Assembly (NCBI GenBank): GCA_016873215.1
Contig: VGXU01000013.1
Span: 1 to 50,983 of the forward strand
Source of the DNA: Planctomycetota bacterium
Lineage (GTDB): Bacteria; Planctomycetota; Phycisphaerae; Sedimentisphaerales; Anaerohalosphaeraceae
DNA: 50,983 nucleotides
Reading direction: 5' to 3'
The position numbers and the translations under genes were made by a program. Position 1 is the first letter of the stretch. Every line of letters starts with the position of its first letter. The notes below the pieces were generated by a model. It worked only from the letters and a program-made list of their open reading frames with translations, was not told where the DNA came from and searched no databases. Shown piece after piece: positions 1 to 8,879 of this stretch.

Positions 1-334
1 CACGTTCGTACAGGCCCGCAGCGATAAACGCCCAGAACTGGTAAAACAGCCATGGACAGGAAATCAGTGCCGCCAGGACTATAACCGCCTTTATATAGAC
101 CATAAATGGCTCGGCAACGGTAATCGCCTGAATATGAGACGAAAGACCTGAGTCCCTGACCGCCGCCTCATAAGGCTTGAGCAGCAGTCGTACAAAATAC
201 TGACCAAAGAAAGCGGAAACCAAAATCCCAACCCCCAGGCCCGCTATCGCCAAAATCAGCCGGGCTCGTAACTCCTCCAGATGATCGCCCAGGCTCATCG
301 ACACCAAAAGCTGCTCACGTTTGGGTTCGGTCAT
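1..334 (-). CDS. tatC: Sec-independent protein translocase TatC (3' end cut by window edge)
   Basis: Translating the minus strand from the ATG at 334 gives about 111 residues before the window ends, so only the N-terminal part is present. TatC is the multi-spanning inner-membrane receptor that binds twin-arginine signal peptides. Seen here: the family start LGDHLEELRARL, a first membrane segment (about residues 26-46), a periplasmic stretch ending TVAEPFMVYIK, a second hydrophobic segment, and the conserved F-x-A-x-GLYER turn at the cut. The E-P-F and GLYER motifs are characteristic of the family. The start codon lies 6 bases after the rtcB stop, so the two are probably cotranscribed. Confidence 0.9.
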   Translation of the reverse strand, partial: MTEPKREQLLVSMSLGDHLEELRARLILAIAGLGVGILVSAFFGQYFVRLLLKPYEAAVRDSGLSSHIQAITVAEPFMVYIKAVIVLAALISCPWLFYQFWAFIAAGLYER

Positions 335-340
335 AACCGT

Positions 341-1771
341 CTATCCTTTCACGCAAATCAACGGAACGAGTTTGGCCACTCTGGTCGCAAGGCCGAGCTG
401 ATGAGACACTTCCACGACTTCGCTGACATCCTTGTATGCACCGGGGGCTTCTTCGGCCAGTCCCCGCATCGAGGAGGAACGAATAAAAACGCCCTGCTGT
501 TCAAGTTTACGGGCAACATCTTTGCCGTTCCATTTTTTCGTTGCGGCGGTTCGGCTCATTTGCCGGCCAGCGCCGTGACAGGATGAACTGAGTGAAAGTT
601 TTTCGCCACGCTCTGTTCCAACGAGAATATAGGAAGACGTGCCCATGGTGCCGCCAATTAATACCGGCTGACCGAAGGGGCGATACTCGACGGGCAAATC
701 CGCCCTGCCGGGGCCGAAGGCACGGGTAGCGCCTTTACGATGGACAAATAATTTTCTGCGTTTGCCGCCGATTTCGTGTTCCTCTTCCTGGCAGGTATTG
801 TGAGATACATCATAGAGCAGACGAACATTTGCCTGCGGCAAAATATCAGCCATTGCCTCGCGTACCAGATGGGTCAGAATCTGCCGATTGGCGAGGGCGC
901 AATTGATGCCGCTCCGCATCGCACCCAGATAGCGTTTCCCAACAGCGGAATGCAGCGGCGCGCAGGCCAGTTCCCGTTCGGGCAGTTCAAGGCCGGCCTC
1001 TTTGGCAGCAACCGTCATCTGCTTTAGGAAATCGGTCCCGATTTGATGGCCCAGCCCGCGTGAGCCGCAGTGAATACTGATTTCGATATCGTCCAGTTCA
1101 ATGCCGAAGGCCTTTGCGGCAGGTTCGTCATAAATTTCCACGACTTTCTGGACTTCGAGATAATGATTGCCGGAGCCGAGGGTGCCCATCTCTTCTTCCT
1201 GACGCTTCTTGGCCTCATAAGAGACGCAGGATGGATCTGCGCCGGTGATACGGCCGCCGGATTCGATAAATCGCATATCTTCTTTTGTACCAAATCCCTG
1301 CTCGACGGCCCAGACGGCGCCACCCTCTAAAACTTCATCCAGTCTCTGCTGATTGAGTTTGAGTTTTCCGGTACTGCCAACGCCGGCGGGAACATGGCGG
1401 AAGAGCTTGTCGGCGATTTGAGTTCTGAGATGTTCAATCCGTGAAGCTTTGAGGCCGGTGTGAAGTGTTCGCACACCACAGGCGATGTCGAATCCCACGC
1501 CGCCGGCGGAAATGACGCCATCCTGTGACGGGTCGAAAGCCGCGACGCCGCCGATACAGAAACCATATCCCCAGTGGGCGTCGGGCATCGCGTAAGAGGC
1601 CGCGACAATGCCCGGCAGCGAGGCAACATTGCGAACCTGCTCGGCAACCTTATCGTCCATCCCCTCAATCAGCGGCTCGGAAGCATAAAGAATGCCTTCG
1701 ACGTTCATCCGGCCGGCTTTTTCAATCAGCCATTTGTATTCGCTGCGCTGTTTGACAAGTTTTCGGTTCAT
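341..1771 (-). CDS. rtcB: RNA-splicing ligase RtcB
   Basis: GTP- and Mn2+-dependent ligase joining RNA 2',3'-cyclic phosphate or 3'-phosphate ends to 5'-OH ends in tRNA splicing or RNA repair. The 476 residues match the usual length. Metal and guanylation residues are visible: GGVGFDIACG (Asp95, Cys98), GSGNH (His203), IHCGSRG (His234), DVSHN (His324) and CHGAGR, whose His399 corresponds to the histidine that becomes GMP-linked. The C-terminus ends in the typical K-D-V-x-E-V-V ... PLICVKG. It is the second gene after archease, its activating cofactor, with a beta-propeller gene between them, and tatC follows after 6 bases. Confidence 0.96.
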   Translation of the reverse strand: MNRKLVKQRSEYKWLIEKAGRMNVEGILYASEPLIEGMDDKVAEQVRNVASLPGIVAASYAMPDAHWGYGFCIGGVAAFDPSQDGVISAGGVGFDIACGVRTLHTGLKASRIEHLRTQIADKLFRHVPAGVGSTGKLKLNQQRLDEVLEGGAVWAVEQGFGTKEDMRFIESGGRITGADPSCVSYEAKKRQEEEMGTLGSGNHYLEVQKVVEIYDEPAAKAFGIELDDIEISIHCGSRGLGHQIGTDFLKQMTVAAKEAGLELPERELACAPLHSAVGKRYLGAMRSGINCALANRQILTHLVREAMADILPQANVRLLYDVSHNTCQEEEHEIGGKRRKLFVHRKGATRAFGPGRADLPVEYRPFGQPVLIGGTMGTSSYILVGTERGEKLSLSSSCHGAGRQMSRTAATKKWNGKDVARKLEQQGVFIRSSSMRGLAEEAPGAYKDVSEVVEVSHQLGLATRVAKLVPLICVKG

Positions 1772-1809
1772 ATATTCATATCGGTTTAAGTATAGCCGAC
1801 TATACTAAA

Positions 1810-2796
1810 TTATTTAACGGTCTTGTAAACTCGGATTTCGGCGATTTGTTTATCTCGCATAGGTACAGCCAGATAAAACTGGCCCAGATCAGGACAAAAA
1901 AGGGCGGTGCGGGCTCCAAAAGATGCGGTAATATGTTGCCGCATCCGGTAGCTGTCAGGGTTAATCTGCTCGACTATATCGACAAAGCCTTCACCACAGG
2001 ACACGTAGAGACATTTTAAAACAGCATCATAAAACAGGTCATCTGTATCGCCAGAGATTACCATATCAGTCACGGATTTGCCGGTTATCGTATCCAGAAC
2101 GACCAGACGGGCGGGCTTACGGCAACCGATAAACAGACGATTGTCGGCTTCATCCAGAGCCATAGGAAAATTGGCCAGAAATCTTTCGAACGGCCAGACC
2201 GCAATCACAGCGCGTTTATTACGATCAATCACGGCAATTTGCCTTGCGTTGGGAAGGTTAACGAAAAGACGAGGGCCGTTTTTTTCCAATTGAAATGCTT
2301 CGGGATGTGCGGGCAATGAGATACTGGCGATCTGTTTTGCGGTGAGAGTATCAATTACAGCTATTGCACCATCGCCATAGCCGAGATAGGCCAGTTTGGT
2401 TTTGGAATCGTAACGCAGATTGTCGGCATCATCAAGTTCACCGAGGGTGTACATTAGTTTGAAAGCAGCACCATCGAAAATTTTAAGGGTACCCTCTATA
2501 CCATTTGCAACATAAATCTGGTTTGGTTCAGCCAGATATAATACGCCGGTGGGTTTGGACATTCCGGAAATAGTATGGAGTCGTTTACCAGACACAATAT
2601 CGATTACTTCAACCGTATTATTGCCGAGAGCGGCAACAAAAAGACGCTGATTTTTGACATCGATGGAAAAATGATCAAAACGGCCCTGTACGCCGGGCAA
2701 TGGGATAGTCTGAGCAGGTATAAGGACGGCTTTTTCCTGTGCAAAGGACTCTGTTAATAATGCAAAACTCAGTAAAATCGGAAGTATTTGCACCAT
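1810..2796 (-). CDS. Secreted YncE-like beta-propeller protein
   Basis: A protein of about 328 residues built from repeated strands of the type LFVAALGNNTVEVIDI, IYVANGIEGTLKIFD and AYLGYGDGAIAVIDT. These are typical of seven-bladed YVTN/YncE-like propellers. I place the start at the ATG at 2796, because AAAGG lies 9 bases upstream and the following MVQILPILLSFALLTESFAQ is a good signal peptide cleaved after SFA. An ORF extending to 2868 would run into archease and bury the signal. The protein should be periplasmic. Its substrate is unknown; such propellers usually act as binding scaffolds. It sits between archease and rtcB, although a periplasmic protein is unlikely to touch RtcB directly. 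Confidence 0.8.
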   Translation of the reverse strand: MVQILPILLSFALLTESFAQEKAVLIPAQTIPLPGVQGRFDHFSIDVKNQRLFVAALGNNTVEVIDIVSGKRLHTISGMSKPTGVLYLAEPNQIYVANGIEGTLKIFDGAAFKLMYTLGELDDADNLRYDSKTKLAYLGYGDGAIAVIDTLTAKQIASISLPAHPEAFQLEKNGPRLFVNLPNARQIAVIDRNKRAVIAVWPFERFLANFPMALDEADNRLFIGCRKPARLVVLDTITGKSVTDMVISGDTDDLFYDAVLKCLYVSCGEGFVDIVEQINPDSYRMRQHITASFGARTALFCPDLGQFYLAVPMRDKQIAEIRVYKTVK

Positions 2797-2824
2797 AGCA
2801 AAAAACCTTTCAGTTAAAGTGTTT

Positions 2825-3235
2825 TTATACATCCACGACGCACTGCGCCGTCCAGAGGCCTTTTTCATTTCTGGCGACTTTAAGTTCCATATAGGTCGCG
2901 GCCTTGACGCCGACGGTGATTTTGTGGCGATTCGGGTCGATTCTCTCGCCCCAGGCCTCGCCCGTCAATTGCAATCCTGTGATGGAGACATCGAACCGGC
3001 TGAAAAGCATTTTGCGAACGTCCATTTCGTAAATCAAAGAATTGAGCCAGTCAGCCAGCAGGAGCTCGACATCGAGGGACTCACAGCGGATTTCGACCGC
3101 CTCCAACGGCTCAACCGTTTGGGGGTCGCATATCACCGCCGATAAAGCATACGCGGTTTGGGCAAATGCATCTTCGAGCGTATCAGCAACGCCCCGAATG
3201 CCTATGTCGGCCGGATGAGAAAAATGCTCCCACAT
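2825..3235 (-). CDS. Archease (RtcB cofactor)
   Basis: 136 residues, the family's normal size. Archease accelerates RtcB guanylation and allows multiple turnover. Recognisable features are the N-terminal HPADIGIRGV (family H-T-A-D-x-G-I), the central LLADWLNSLIYEMD, the GE-x-x-D-x-x-RH segment (GERIDPNRH) and the C-terminal aspartate in VVDV, which contributes to the acidic metal site. The usual VKAVTYH stretch reads VKAATYM, so the histidine is replaced by methionine. It starts 26 bases after the ahcY stop and its last codons abut the propeller gene. I chose the ATG at 3235 because it places the conserved H-x-A-D-x-G near residue 7, although the ribosome-binding site is poor. Confidence 0.9.
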   Translation of the reverse strand: MWEHFSHPADIGIRGVADTLEDAFAQTAYALSAVICDPQTVEPLEAVEIRCESLDVELLLADWLNSLIYEMDVRKMLFSRFDVSITGLQLTGEAWGERIDPNRHKITVGVKAATYMELKVARNEKGLWTAQCVVDV

Positions 3236-3261
3236 GGGCTAAATCCGAAATTCGAAACAAC

Positions 3262-4713
3262 TCAATAGCGATAATGATCCGGCTTATAGGGTCCATCCAC
3301 GGGAACACCAAGATACTCGGCCTGCCTTTTTGTCAGGCGGGTGATTTTGCCGCTGAGGGCCTCGACGTGCAGACGGGCCACTTCCTCATCAAGTTTCTTG
3401 GGCAGCGTATAAACGCCGGGCTTGAGGTCTTCGGCTACCAGCATCATTTGCGCCAGGCACTGATTGGTAAAGCTGTTACTCATCACAAAACTCGGATGGC
3501 CCATCGCGCAGCCCAGATTGACTAATCGGCCTTCGGCCAGCACAATCACCGACCGTCCGGATTCGAGCGTCCATTGGTCCACCTGCGGCTTAATGGTTTG
3601 CTTTCGGCATTTGGGATTGTTTTCCAGATAGCTCATCTGAATTTCGCTGTCGAAATGGCCGATGTTGCAGACGATGGCCTCGTTCTTCATTTTTTCCAGA
3701 TGCTCGGCGCGGATGATGTCGCAACAGCCGGTGGCGGTGACAAAAATATCACCAATGGCGGCGGCGTCTTCCATCGTCGTCACCGCATAACCTTCCATCA
3801 TCGCCTGCAAGGCACAGATGGGGTCGATTTCGGTAATCAGCACACGAGCGCCAAAGCCTCGCATCGACTGGGCGCAACCTTTTCCAACGTCGCCATAGCC
3901 GCAGATGACCACAACTTTGCCGGCGACCATCACGTCGGTAGCCCGCTTGATGCCGTCGGCCAGCGATTCCCGGCAGCCATACAGATTATCGAATTTGCTT
4001 TTGGTAACCGAGTCATTGACATTGATGGCGGCAAAAGGCAGCTCTCCCGCCGCAGCCATTTGATAAAGCCGATGCACGCCGGTGGTCGTTTCTTCGGAAA
4101 CGCCGCGAAGATTTTTCGCCACGGTTGTCCACCTGGTCGGATTTTCACGAAGACTCGCGGCCAGGCGGTCGAGAATGATTTGAAATTCCTTGTTGTCGGA
4201 TTTTTTGTCAAGAATCGACGGGGCTTTCTCGACTTTCGCTCCCTGCACGACCATTAAGGTCGCGTCGCCGCCGTCATCGACAATCAAATCCGGGCCGGAG
4301 CCGTCCGGCCAGGTCAAGGCTTGTTCGGTACACCACCAGTATTCTTCGAGCGTTTCGCCTTTCCAGGCGAAGACGGCGGTTTTGCCGGCGGCGGCAATGG
4401 CCGCGGCGGCGTGGTCCTGTGTCGAAAAGATATTGCACGATGCCCAGCGGACATCAGCGCCTAAAACTTCGAGCGTCTCAATCAGCATGGCCGTCTGAAT
4501 CGTCATATGAAGACTGCCGGCGACCTTGAAACCTTTGAGCGGCTTGGCCTTGCCGTATTTTTTACGGATGGACATCAGGCCGGGCATCTCCTTCTGGGCC
4601 AGTTCCATCTCGCGTCTGCCCCACGGGGCCAACGATAAATCTTTGACCTTATGCGGCAGAGAAAGTTCAAGTTTCTGCACTGCTTTTGACACGTGATTCC
4701 TGACAGCTTTCAT
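3262..4713 (-). CDS. ahcY: Adenosylhomocysteinase (SAH hydrolase)
   Basis: NAD-dependent cytosolic enzyme that splits S-adenosylhomocysteine into adenosine and homocysteine, clearing the product inhibitor of methyltransferases. The 483 residues include [15 protein letters not shown], the NAD-binding [15 protein letters not shown] Rossmann glycine loop, [19 protein letters not shown], and the diagnostic C-terminus ending PYKPDHYRY, which reaches into the partner subunit's NAD site. AAGGGA stands 5 bases before the ATG at 4713. A promoter (4758-4785) lies in the 85-base gap after aroDE. The homocysteine released could feed into the cysteine/methionine chemistry encoded at 30613-37380. Confidence 0.97.
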   Translation of the reverse strand: MKAVRNHVSKAVQKLELSLPHKVKDLSLAPWGRREMELAQKEMPGLMSIRKKYGKAKPLKGFKVAGSLHMTIQTAMLIETLEVLGADVRWASCNIFSTQDHAAAAIAAAGKTAVFAWKGETLEEYWWCTEQALTWPDGSGPDLIVDDGGDATLMVVQGAKVEKAPSILDKKSDNKEFQIILDRLAASLRENPTRWTTVAKNLRGVSEETTTGVHRLYQMAAAGELPFAAINVNDSVTKSKFDNLYGCRESLADGIKRATDVMVAGKVVVICGYGDVGKGCAQSMRGFGARVLITEIDPICALQAMMEGYAVTTMEDAAAIGDIFVTATGCCDIIRAEHLEKMKNEAIVCNIGHFDSEIQMSYLENNPKCRKQTIKPQVDQWTLESGRSVIVLAEGRLVNLGCAMGHPSFVMSNSFTNQCLAQMMLVAEDLKPGVYTLPKKLDEEVARLHVEALSGKITRLTKRQAEYLGVPVDGPYKPDHYRY

Positions 4714-4757
4714 AGTATTCCCTTATTATAAATAATTTTAAGCATTTGGAAGTGAAT

Positions 4758-4785
4758 AGTATAACACAAACCATCCCGCTTGCAA
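4758..4785 (-). promoter_or_regulatory. Putative sigma-70 promoter of ahcY
   Basis: On the minus strand TTGCAA, 16 bases, then TATACT, about 45 bases upstream of the ahcY ATG and just past the aroDE stop. It suggests ahcY and the genes behind it can be transcribed separately from aroDE. Sequence match only. Confidence 0.5.
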
Positions 4786-4798
4786 GCCGAATGTCGGG

Positions 4799-6352
4799 TT
4801 ATACCTGCCCCAGCCGGTCAGAGACCGTTTTGCGCATTGTCGGTTCGTCCGGCTCTTTGCCAAAAAAGATACGATACTGCGCCATTGCCTGGCGGATAAA
4901 CATCTCGGCGCCGGTGACAATGGCTGCGCCGGCAGCCTCAGCCTGCTGTAAAAAACGGGTTTTTAGCGGCGAGTACACGGTGTCAAATGCCGTCATTCCC
5001 GCCTTGAAAACCTCCGCCGGCACGGGCGAGGCATCCACATTGGGACTCATCCCGATACTGGTACAATTGATTACAATCGCCGCGTCAAGCGAAGAAAGCT
5101 CTTGCAGCCCATACACCCTGCATCGAAATTCCTCCGCGAGTAATTGTGCTTTGGGGAGCGTGCGATTATAAATAGTCACTTCCGCGCCAGCATCCATAAG
5201 CCCGGCAACGACAGCCCGGGCGGCACCGCCGGCGCCGATACAGGCGACTTTTACGCCGTGCAATTGATGTCTTTCTATGCCCATTGTCGAGGTCAGCGCA
5301 TCCATCGCGCCGGCATAATCGGTATTGTATGCGCTGACAATGCCGTTAAATCCGATTTTAAGGGTATTGACCGCGCCAATTGTCGAGGCCAGAGGCTCCA
5401 CGAAATCCCCGCCGCGACTGGCAAAATCCAGCGCGTTGGTCTTGTGAGGGAGTGTCACGCTGAAGCCGCCCATATTCAGCCACAGGCGCTCGACGACGCC
5501 TTTCATAAACGAATTAAATCCCATCTTGTCCTGCTGCACATGAAACGGCAGATGCACCGCGTTGATGCCGTCTTTTTCAAAACAGGCGTTAAATACCCAC
5601 GGGCTGATTGAATGGGCCACCGGGTCGCCGATAACACCAAGAATTTCCGTCTGTTCATCGATTTTGTCCCAGCGGTATATGTCTTTGGCCTGCCGGATGG
5701 TTAACTGTCCCGGCGCTGTGGTTTGCCGGTCATCAAGCGAAGCAAAGGTCAAAAATGAATCGAATTTTTTGGCCAATACGCGGGAAATCATTCCCGCTGA
5801 CCCCATACAGAACACAATCGCGTCGCGGTCTTTATTATGCAGCAGGTCAAAGGCAGGAAAACAATCGCAGATGTGATTAGCGGCGTAAACCAGTTTCGGA
5901 ATCGCCTGCGGGCAAACCGTAATAATGGATTCATACAGAACCGCAATATCTTCAAATGGCCCCTGAAAATTGTGTGCCGACAAAATCAGGCGACAGCGGG
6001 AATTCGCGGACATTACCTCTTGGATTGCATTTTGCACATCGCCGGCAAAATTGTCAGCCTCGCAGTCGATAAACTCAGCCCCGGCCCGCACCGCCTCAAG
6101 CAGAACCTCCGTTCGCTGCTTCAAATCCCAGTTGCCCGCACCGCCCTGCTTAGCATCGCGGCAGGTGACAATCACAGGCAATCCCGTCCGTCGTGCCGAA
6201 TGAATCAACTCGACAACAACCGCCGATGACAAATCGGTGAGATAATCCGTACGCAGTTCAAGTATCTCGGCGCCGGCCTCCTTGGCCGCTTTGAGCCGAT
6301 CCTTAAACTGGGCTTTTGTCTGCCCCTGTATTGGAACCGCCAGATACGTCAT
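4799..6352 (-). CDS. aroDE: Bifunctional 3-dehydroquinate dehydratase / shikimate dehydrogenase
   Basis: A fusion of steps three and four of the shikimate pathway. Residues 1 to about 220 form a type I dehydroquinase: VTCRDAKQGG, the catalytic His127 in SAHNFQ and the Schiff-base Lys153 in IPKLVYAA. Residues from about 235 form shikimate dehydrogenase: GVIGDPVAHSISP, FSVTLPHK with Lys304, GAVNT, YNTDYAGA with Asp345, the NADP loop GAGGAAR (373-379) and NCTSIGM. The 517-residue length fits two complete domains. AroDE fusions are known in plants, chlamydiae and some planctomycetes. The fusion should channel 3-dehydroshikimate and ties production of both enzymes to one transcript. Confidence 0.95.
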   Translation of the reverse strand: MTYLAVPIQGQTKAQFKDRLKAAKEAGAEILELRTDYLTDLSSAVVVELIHSARRTGLPVIVTCRDAKQGGAGNWDLKQRTEVLLEAVRAGAEFIDCEADNFAGDVQNAIQEVMSANSRCRLILSAHNFQGPFEDIAVLYESIITVCPQAIPKLVYAANHICDCFPAFDLLHNKDRDAIVFCMGSAGMISRVLAKKFDSFLTFASLDDRQTTAPGQLTIRQAKDIYRWDKIDEQTEILGVIGDPVAHSISPWVFNACFEKDGINAVHLPFHVQQDKMGFNSFMKGVVERLWLNMGGFSVTLPHKTNALDFASRGGDFVEPLASTIGAVNTLKIGFNGIVSAYNTDYAGAMDALTSTMGIERHQLHGVKVACIGAGGAARAVVAGLMDAGAEVTIYNRTLPKAQLLAEEFRCRVYGLQELSSLDAAIVINCTSIGMSPNVDASPVPAEVFKAGMTAFDTVYSPLKTRFLQQAEAAGAAIVTGAEMFIRQAMAQYRIFFGKEPDEPTMRKTVSDRLGQV

Positions 6353-6817
6353 ATTTCAAAAAATATCCCGCAACCTCCCTTTTTGCAAGGATAAACACAT
6401 CGATTGATCCTGTTATGAAAGAAAACAAAAACGCCCGCTTTCGGTGTGACAATTCATTTTGTTCGAGGCTTTTCAAAGGCCCATCCAATTATGAGCCCAG
6501 ACAAATTGCCGCGTAATCGCGGGCACTCTGGTCGTAATAGCTGAGAGAATCCCCGTTTTTGGCCCTGCCAAGTTGGCGTAAGAATCCCCCCTGTTTTAGG
6601 GTAAAAATGGCAGAATCGGCTTACAGATGAATTTTAAAAGTCCTTTTTGAAAAAATCATATCGAATCATAACCTGCCAAAAACAAATAAGTTAAATTTCA
6701 TCCGGCAATTTGCTTGTTGCAGTTTTTCTCTAAACTGGTATCTTCTTTGCTTTGAATGCTGAAAACAAGGGAAGCGTTTTATTTTATTGATAACTGGACA
6801 AAGGAGAGGCAGAAATT
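6353..6817. other. Divergent intergenic region between aroDE and groEL1
   Basis: 465 bases with no convincing gene. It must hold promoters for both directions. I see a small hairpin at 6507-6524 (TGCCGCG and CGCGGGCA arms around TAAT), a repeated AGAATCCCC element near 6547 and 6581, and a promoter candidate at 6717-6744. I looked for a CIRCE operator and found none. Confidence 0.5.
6717..6744 (+). promoter_or_regulatory. Putative promoter of the chaperonin block
   Basis: TTGCAG, 16 bases, TATCTT, about 75 bases upstream of the groEL1 ATG. It resembles a housekeeping promoter rather than a sigma-32 site, and no HrcA (CIRCE) repeat accompanies it. A strong ribosome-binding site, AAGGAGAGG at 6801-6809, precedes the start codon. 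Confidence 0.35.
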
Positions 6818-8470
6818 ATGGCAGCTAAAAATCTGTCGTTCGAAAACGATGCGAGAACCGCATTGCTGGCCGGGGTTGAAAAACTGGCCGCGGCGGTTAA
6901 ATCCACTTTAGGTCCGCGAGGCCGATGCGCCATCATTGACAAAGGATGGGGTGGTCCGACGGTCACCAAGGACGGCGTAACAGTGGCCGAGGAAATCGAA
7001 CTGTTGGACAAGACCGAAAATATGGGCGCCAAGCTCGTCAAGGAAGCCGCCAGCAAGACATCCAAAATCGCCGGCGACGGGACGACTACGGCAACCGTCC
7101 TGACGGAAGCGATTTTCAAGGAAGCCTTCAAGAATCTGGCCGCCGGCGCCGACGCGATGAGTCTCAACCGCGGCCTGCAAAAAGCAGTGGCCGTCGCGGT
7201 GGAAAACCTGAAAAAACAGGCCAAGCCCATCGACATCACCAAGAAAAATGACATCATCAACATCGCCGCCATCAGCGCCAACAACGACTATGACATCGGC
7301 GAGAAGATGGCCGAGGCGTTTATGCGGGTCGGCAAAGACGGCGTCATCACCGTCGAAGAAGGCAAGAGCCTTGACACGGTGGTCGAATATGTCGAAGGAA
7401 TGCAGTTTGACCGGGGATACCTGTCGCCGCATTTCGTCACCAATCCCGACAATATGACCTGTCAGCTCGAAAAACCGTACATTCTCATCTATGAAGAAAA
7501 AATCACAAACGTCGCCAAAATCATTCCCCTGCTGGAAGCCGCGGCCAAAAGTAAACGTCCGCTGCTGATTATCGCCGAGGATATCGAAGGTGAAGCGCTG
7601 GCGACACTGGTCGTCAATAAGCTGCGCGGCATTTTACAAATTGCCGCGGTCAAGGCCCCCGGCTATGGCGACCGCAGAAAAGCAATGCTCGAAGATATCG
7701 CAATCCTGACCGGCGGCGAGCCGATTTTCAAAGACCTCGGTCTCGACCTCGAAAAAATCAAACTGTCGCAACTCGGCCAGGCAAAAAAAATCACCCTCGA
7801 CAATGACAATACCATCATTATCGAAGGAGCGGGAACCACCGCGGCGATTCAGGGACGCATCAAACAAATTCAGGAAGAAATCAAAACTATCACCAGCGAT
7901 TACGACCGCGAAAAACTCCAGGAACGGCTGGCCAAACTGACCGGAGGCGTGGCACAGATTCGCGTCGGAGCCGCCAGCGAAGCGGAAATGAAAGAAAAGA
8001 AAGCCCGCATCGAGGATGCCCTGCATGCAACCCGCGCGGCCATCGAAGAAGGGATTGTTCCCGGCGGCGGCGTGGCCCTGGTCCGCTGTATTGATTTGGT
8101 CAAGAAACTGAAACTGACCGGCGACGAAAAGACCGGCGCCGAAATCATCGCCAGTGCCCTGCGGACGCCCTGCTACTGCATCGCCGAGAATGCCGGGGCC
8201 GTAGGCAACCTGGTCGTTAATAAAGTCTCGCAGGGTCAGGACGGCTTCGGCTATAATGCCGACAAGGACGAATACGAAGACCTGCTCGCCGCCGGAATCG
8301 TCGATCCGGTCAAGGTTACCCGCATCGCCCTGCAAAACGCCGCGTCGGTGGCGGGACTGCTTCTGACGACCGACTGCATCGTCACCGAAAAGCCAAAAGA
8401 CAAGAAAAATGCAGGTCCTGACGCACCGGGGATGGACGGTATGGACGATATGGGCGGAATGGATATGTAA
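6818..8470 (+). CDS. groEL1: 60-kDa chaperonin GroEL, copy 1 (GGM-tailed)
   Basis: 550-residue ATP-driven folding chamber subunit. ATP-site motifs are intact ([25 protein letters not shown] with Asp87, and the PGGGVAL region), as is the equatorial/intermediate NNDYDIGE segment. The C-terminus carries the Met/Gly-rich tail ([10 protein letters not shown]) that lines the cavity. An odd point is the apical substrate/GroES-binding surface: E. coli YLSPYF reads YLSPHF here, putting His205 at the position of Tyr203. AAGGAGAGG lies 8 bases before the ATG. It opens the block groEL1-groES-groEL2-dnaJ-grpE and differs clearly from copy 2. Confidence 0.97.
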   Translation: MAAKNLSFENDARTALLAGVEKLAAAVKSTLGPRGRCAIIDKGWGGPTVTKDGVTVAEEIELLDKTENMGAKLVKEAASKTSKIAGDGTTTATVLTEAIFKEAFKNLAAGADAMSLNRGLQKAVAVAVENLKKQAKPIDITKKNDIINIAAISANNDYDIGEKMAEAFMRVGKDGVITVEEGKSLDTVVEYVEGMQFDRGYLSPHFVTNPDNMTCQLEKPYILIYEEKITNVAKIIPLLEAAAKSKRPLLIIAEDIEGEALATLVVNKLRGILQIAAVKAPGYGDRRKAMLEDIAILTGGEPIFKDLGLDLEKIKLSQLGQAKKITLDNDNTIIIEGAGTTAAIQGRIKQIQEEIKTITSDYDREKLQERLAKLTGGVAQIRVGAASEAEMKEKKARIEDALHATRAAIEEGIVPGGGVALVRCIDLVKKLKLTGDEKTGAEIIASALRTPCYCIAENAGAVGNLVVNKVSQGQDGFGYNADKDEYEDLLAAGIVDPVKVTRIALQNAASVAGLLLTTDCIVTEKPKDKKNAGPDAPGMDGMDDMGGMDM

Positions 8471-8557
8471 CAAAGTCAAAAATTAAAAGTTAAAATTCAA
8501 AACTAACGACAGCCTGACGGCTGGATTAAACAAAACAATATGACAGGAGAAACTGAT

Positions 8558-8848
8558 ATGAAACTGATACCACTGGAAGATCGCGTTGTTGTTAAACCCC
8601 AGGAAGCCGAATCCAAAACCGCCGGCGGCATCGTTCTGCCCGACACCGCCAAGGAAAAACCGCTCCTCGGCAAAATCATCGCCACCGGCCCTGGCAAACT
8701 GGACGACAACGGCAAACGCATCGCAATGTCGGTCAAAAAAAACGACACCGTGCTGTTCGGCAAGTACAGCGGCAGCGACGTCGAACTGGACGGCGAAGAA
8801 TACAAAATTCTCCGCGAAAGCGAAATTCTGGGCGTAATTGAAAAATAA
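8558..8848 (+). CDS. groES: 10-kDa co-chaperonin GroES
   Basis: 96-residue lid of the GroEL chamber. The start [14 protein letters not shown] is standard, and AGGAG at 8545-8549 supports the ATG at 8558 over the upstream in-frame ATG at 8540. The mobile loop is the segment [18 protein letters not shown], with the G-I-V-L anchor that docks on GroEL. The ending [15 protein letters not shown] is typical. Only one GroES serves both GroELs here. The 87-base spacer before it carries an A-rich low-complexity tract (8472-8504) and a small CAGCC/GGCTG hairpin (8510-8523). Confidence 0.97.
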   Translation: MKLIPLEDRVVVKPQEAESKTAGGIVLPDTAKEKPLLGKIIATGPGKLDDNGKRIAMSVKKNDTVLFGKYSGSDVELDGEEYKILRESEILGVIEK

Positions 8849-8879
8849 TCCGGCTCTATACACTGGAGGTGTAAGTAAT

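Noticed and set aside
2797-2868. N-terminal extension of the propeller protein
   Set aside because: It would overlap archease by 44 bases and place the signal peptide inside the chain; the ATG at 2796 has a good ribosome site.
4714-4798. SAH or SAM riboswitch before ahcY
   Set aside because: The 85-base gap is mostly promoter and ribosome site and shows no conserved pairing that I could recognise.
6353-6817. CIRCE (HrcA) operator before groEL1
   Set aside because: A GGCACTC stretch at 6521 resembles the left CIRCE arm, but no GAGTGCTAA arm follows at the required 9-base spacing.
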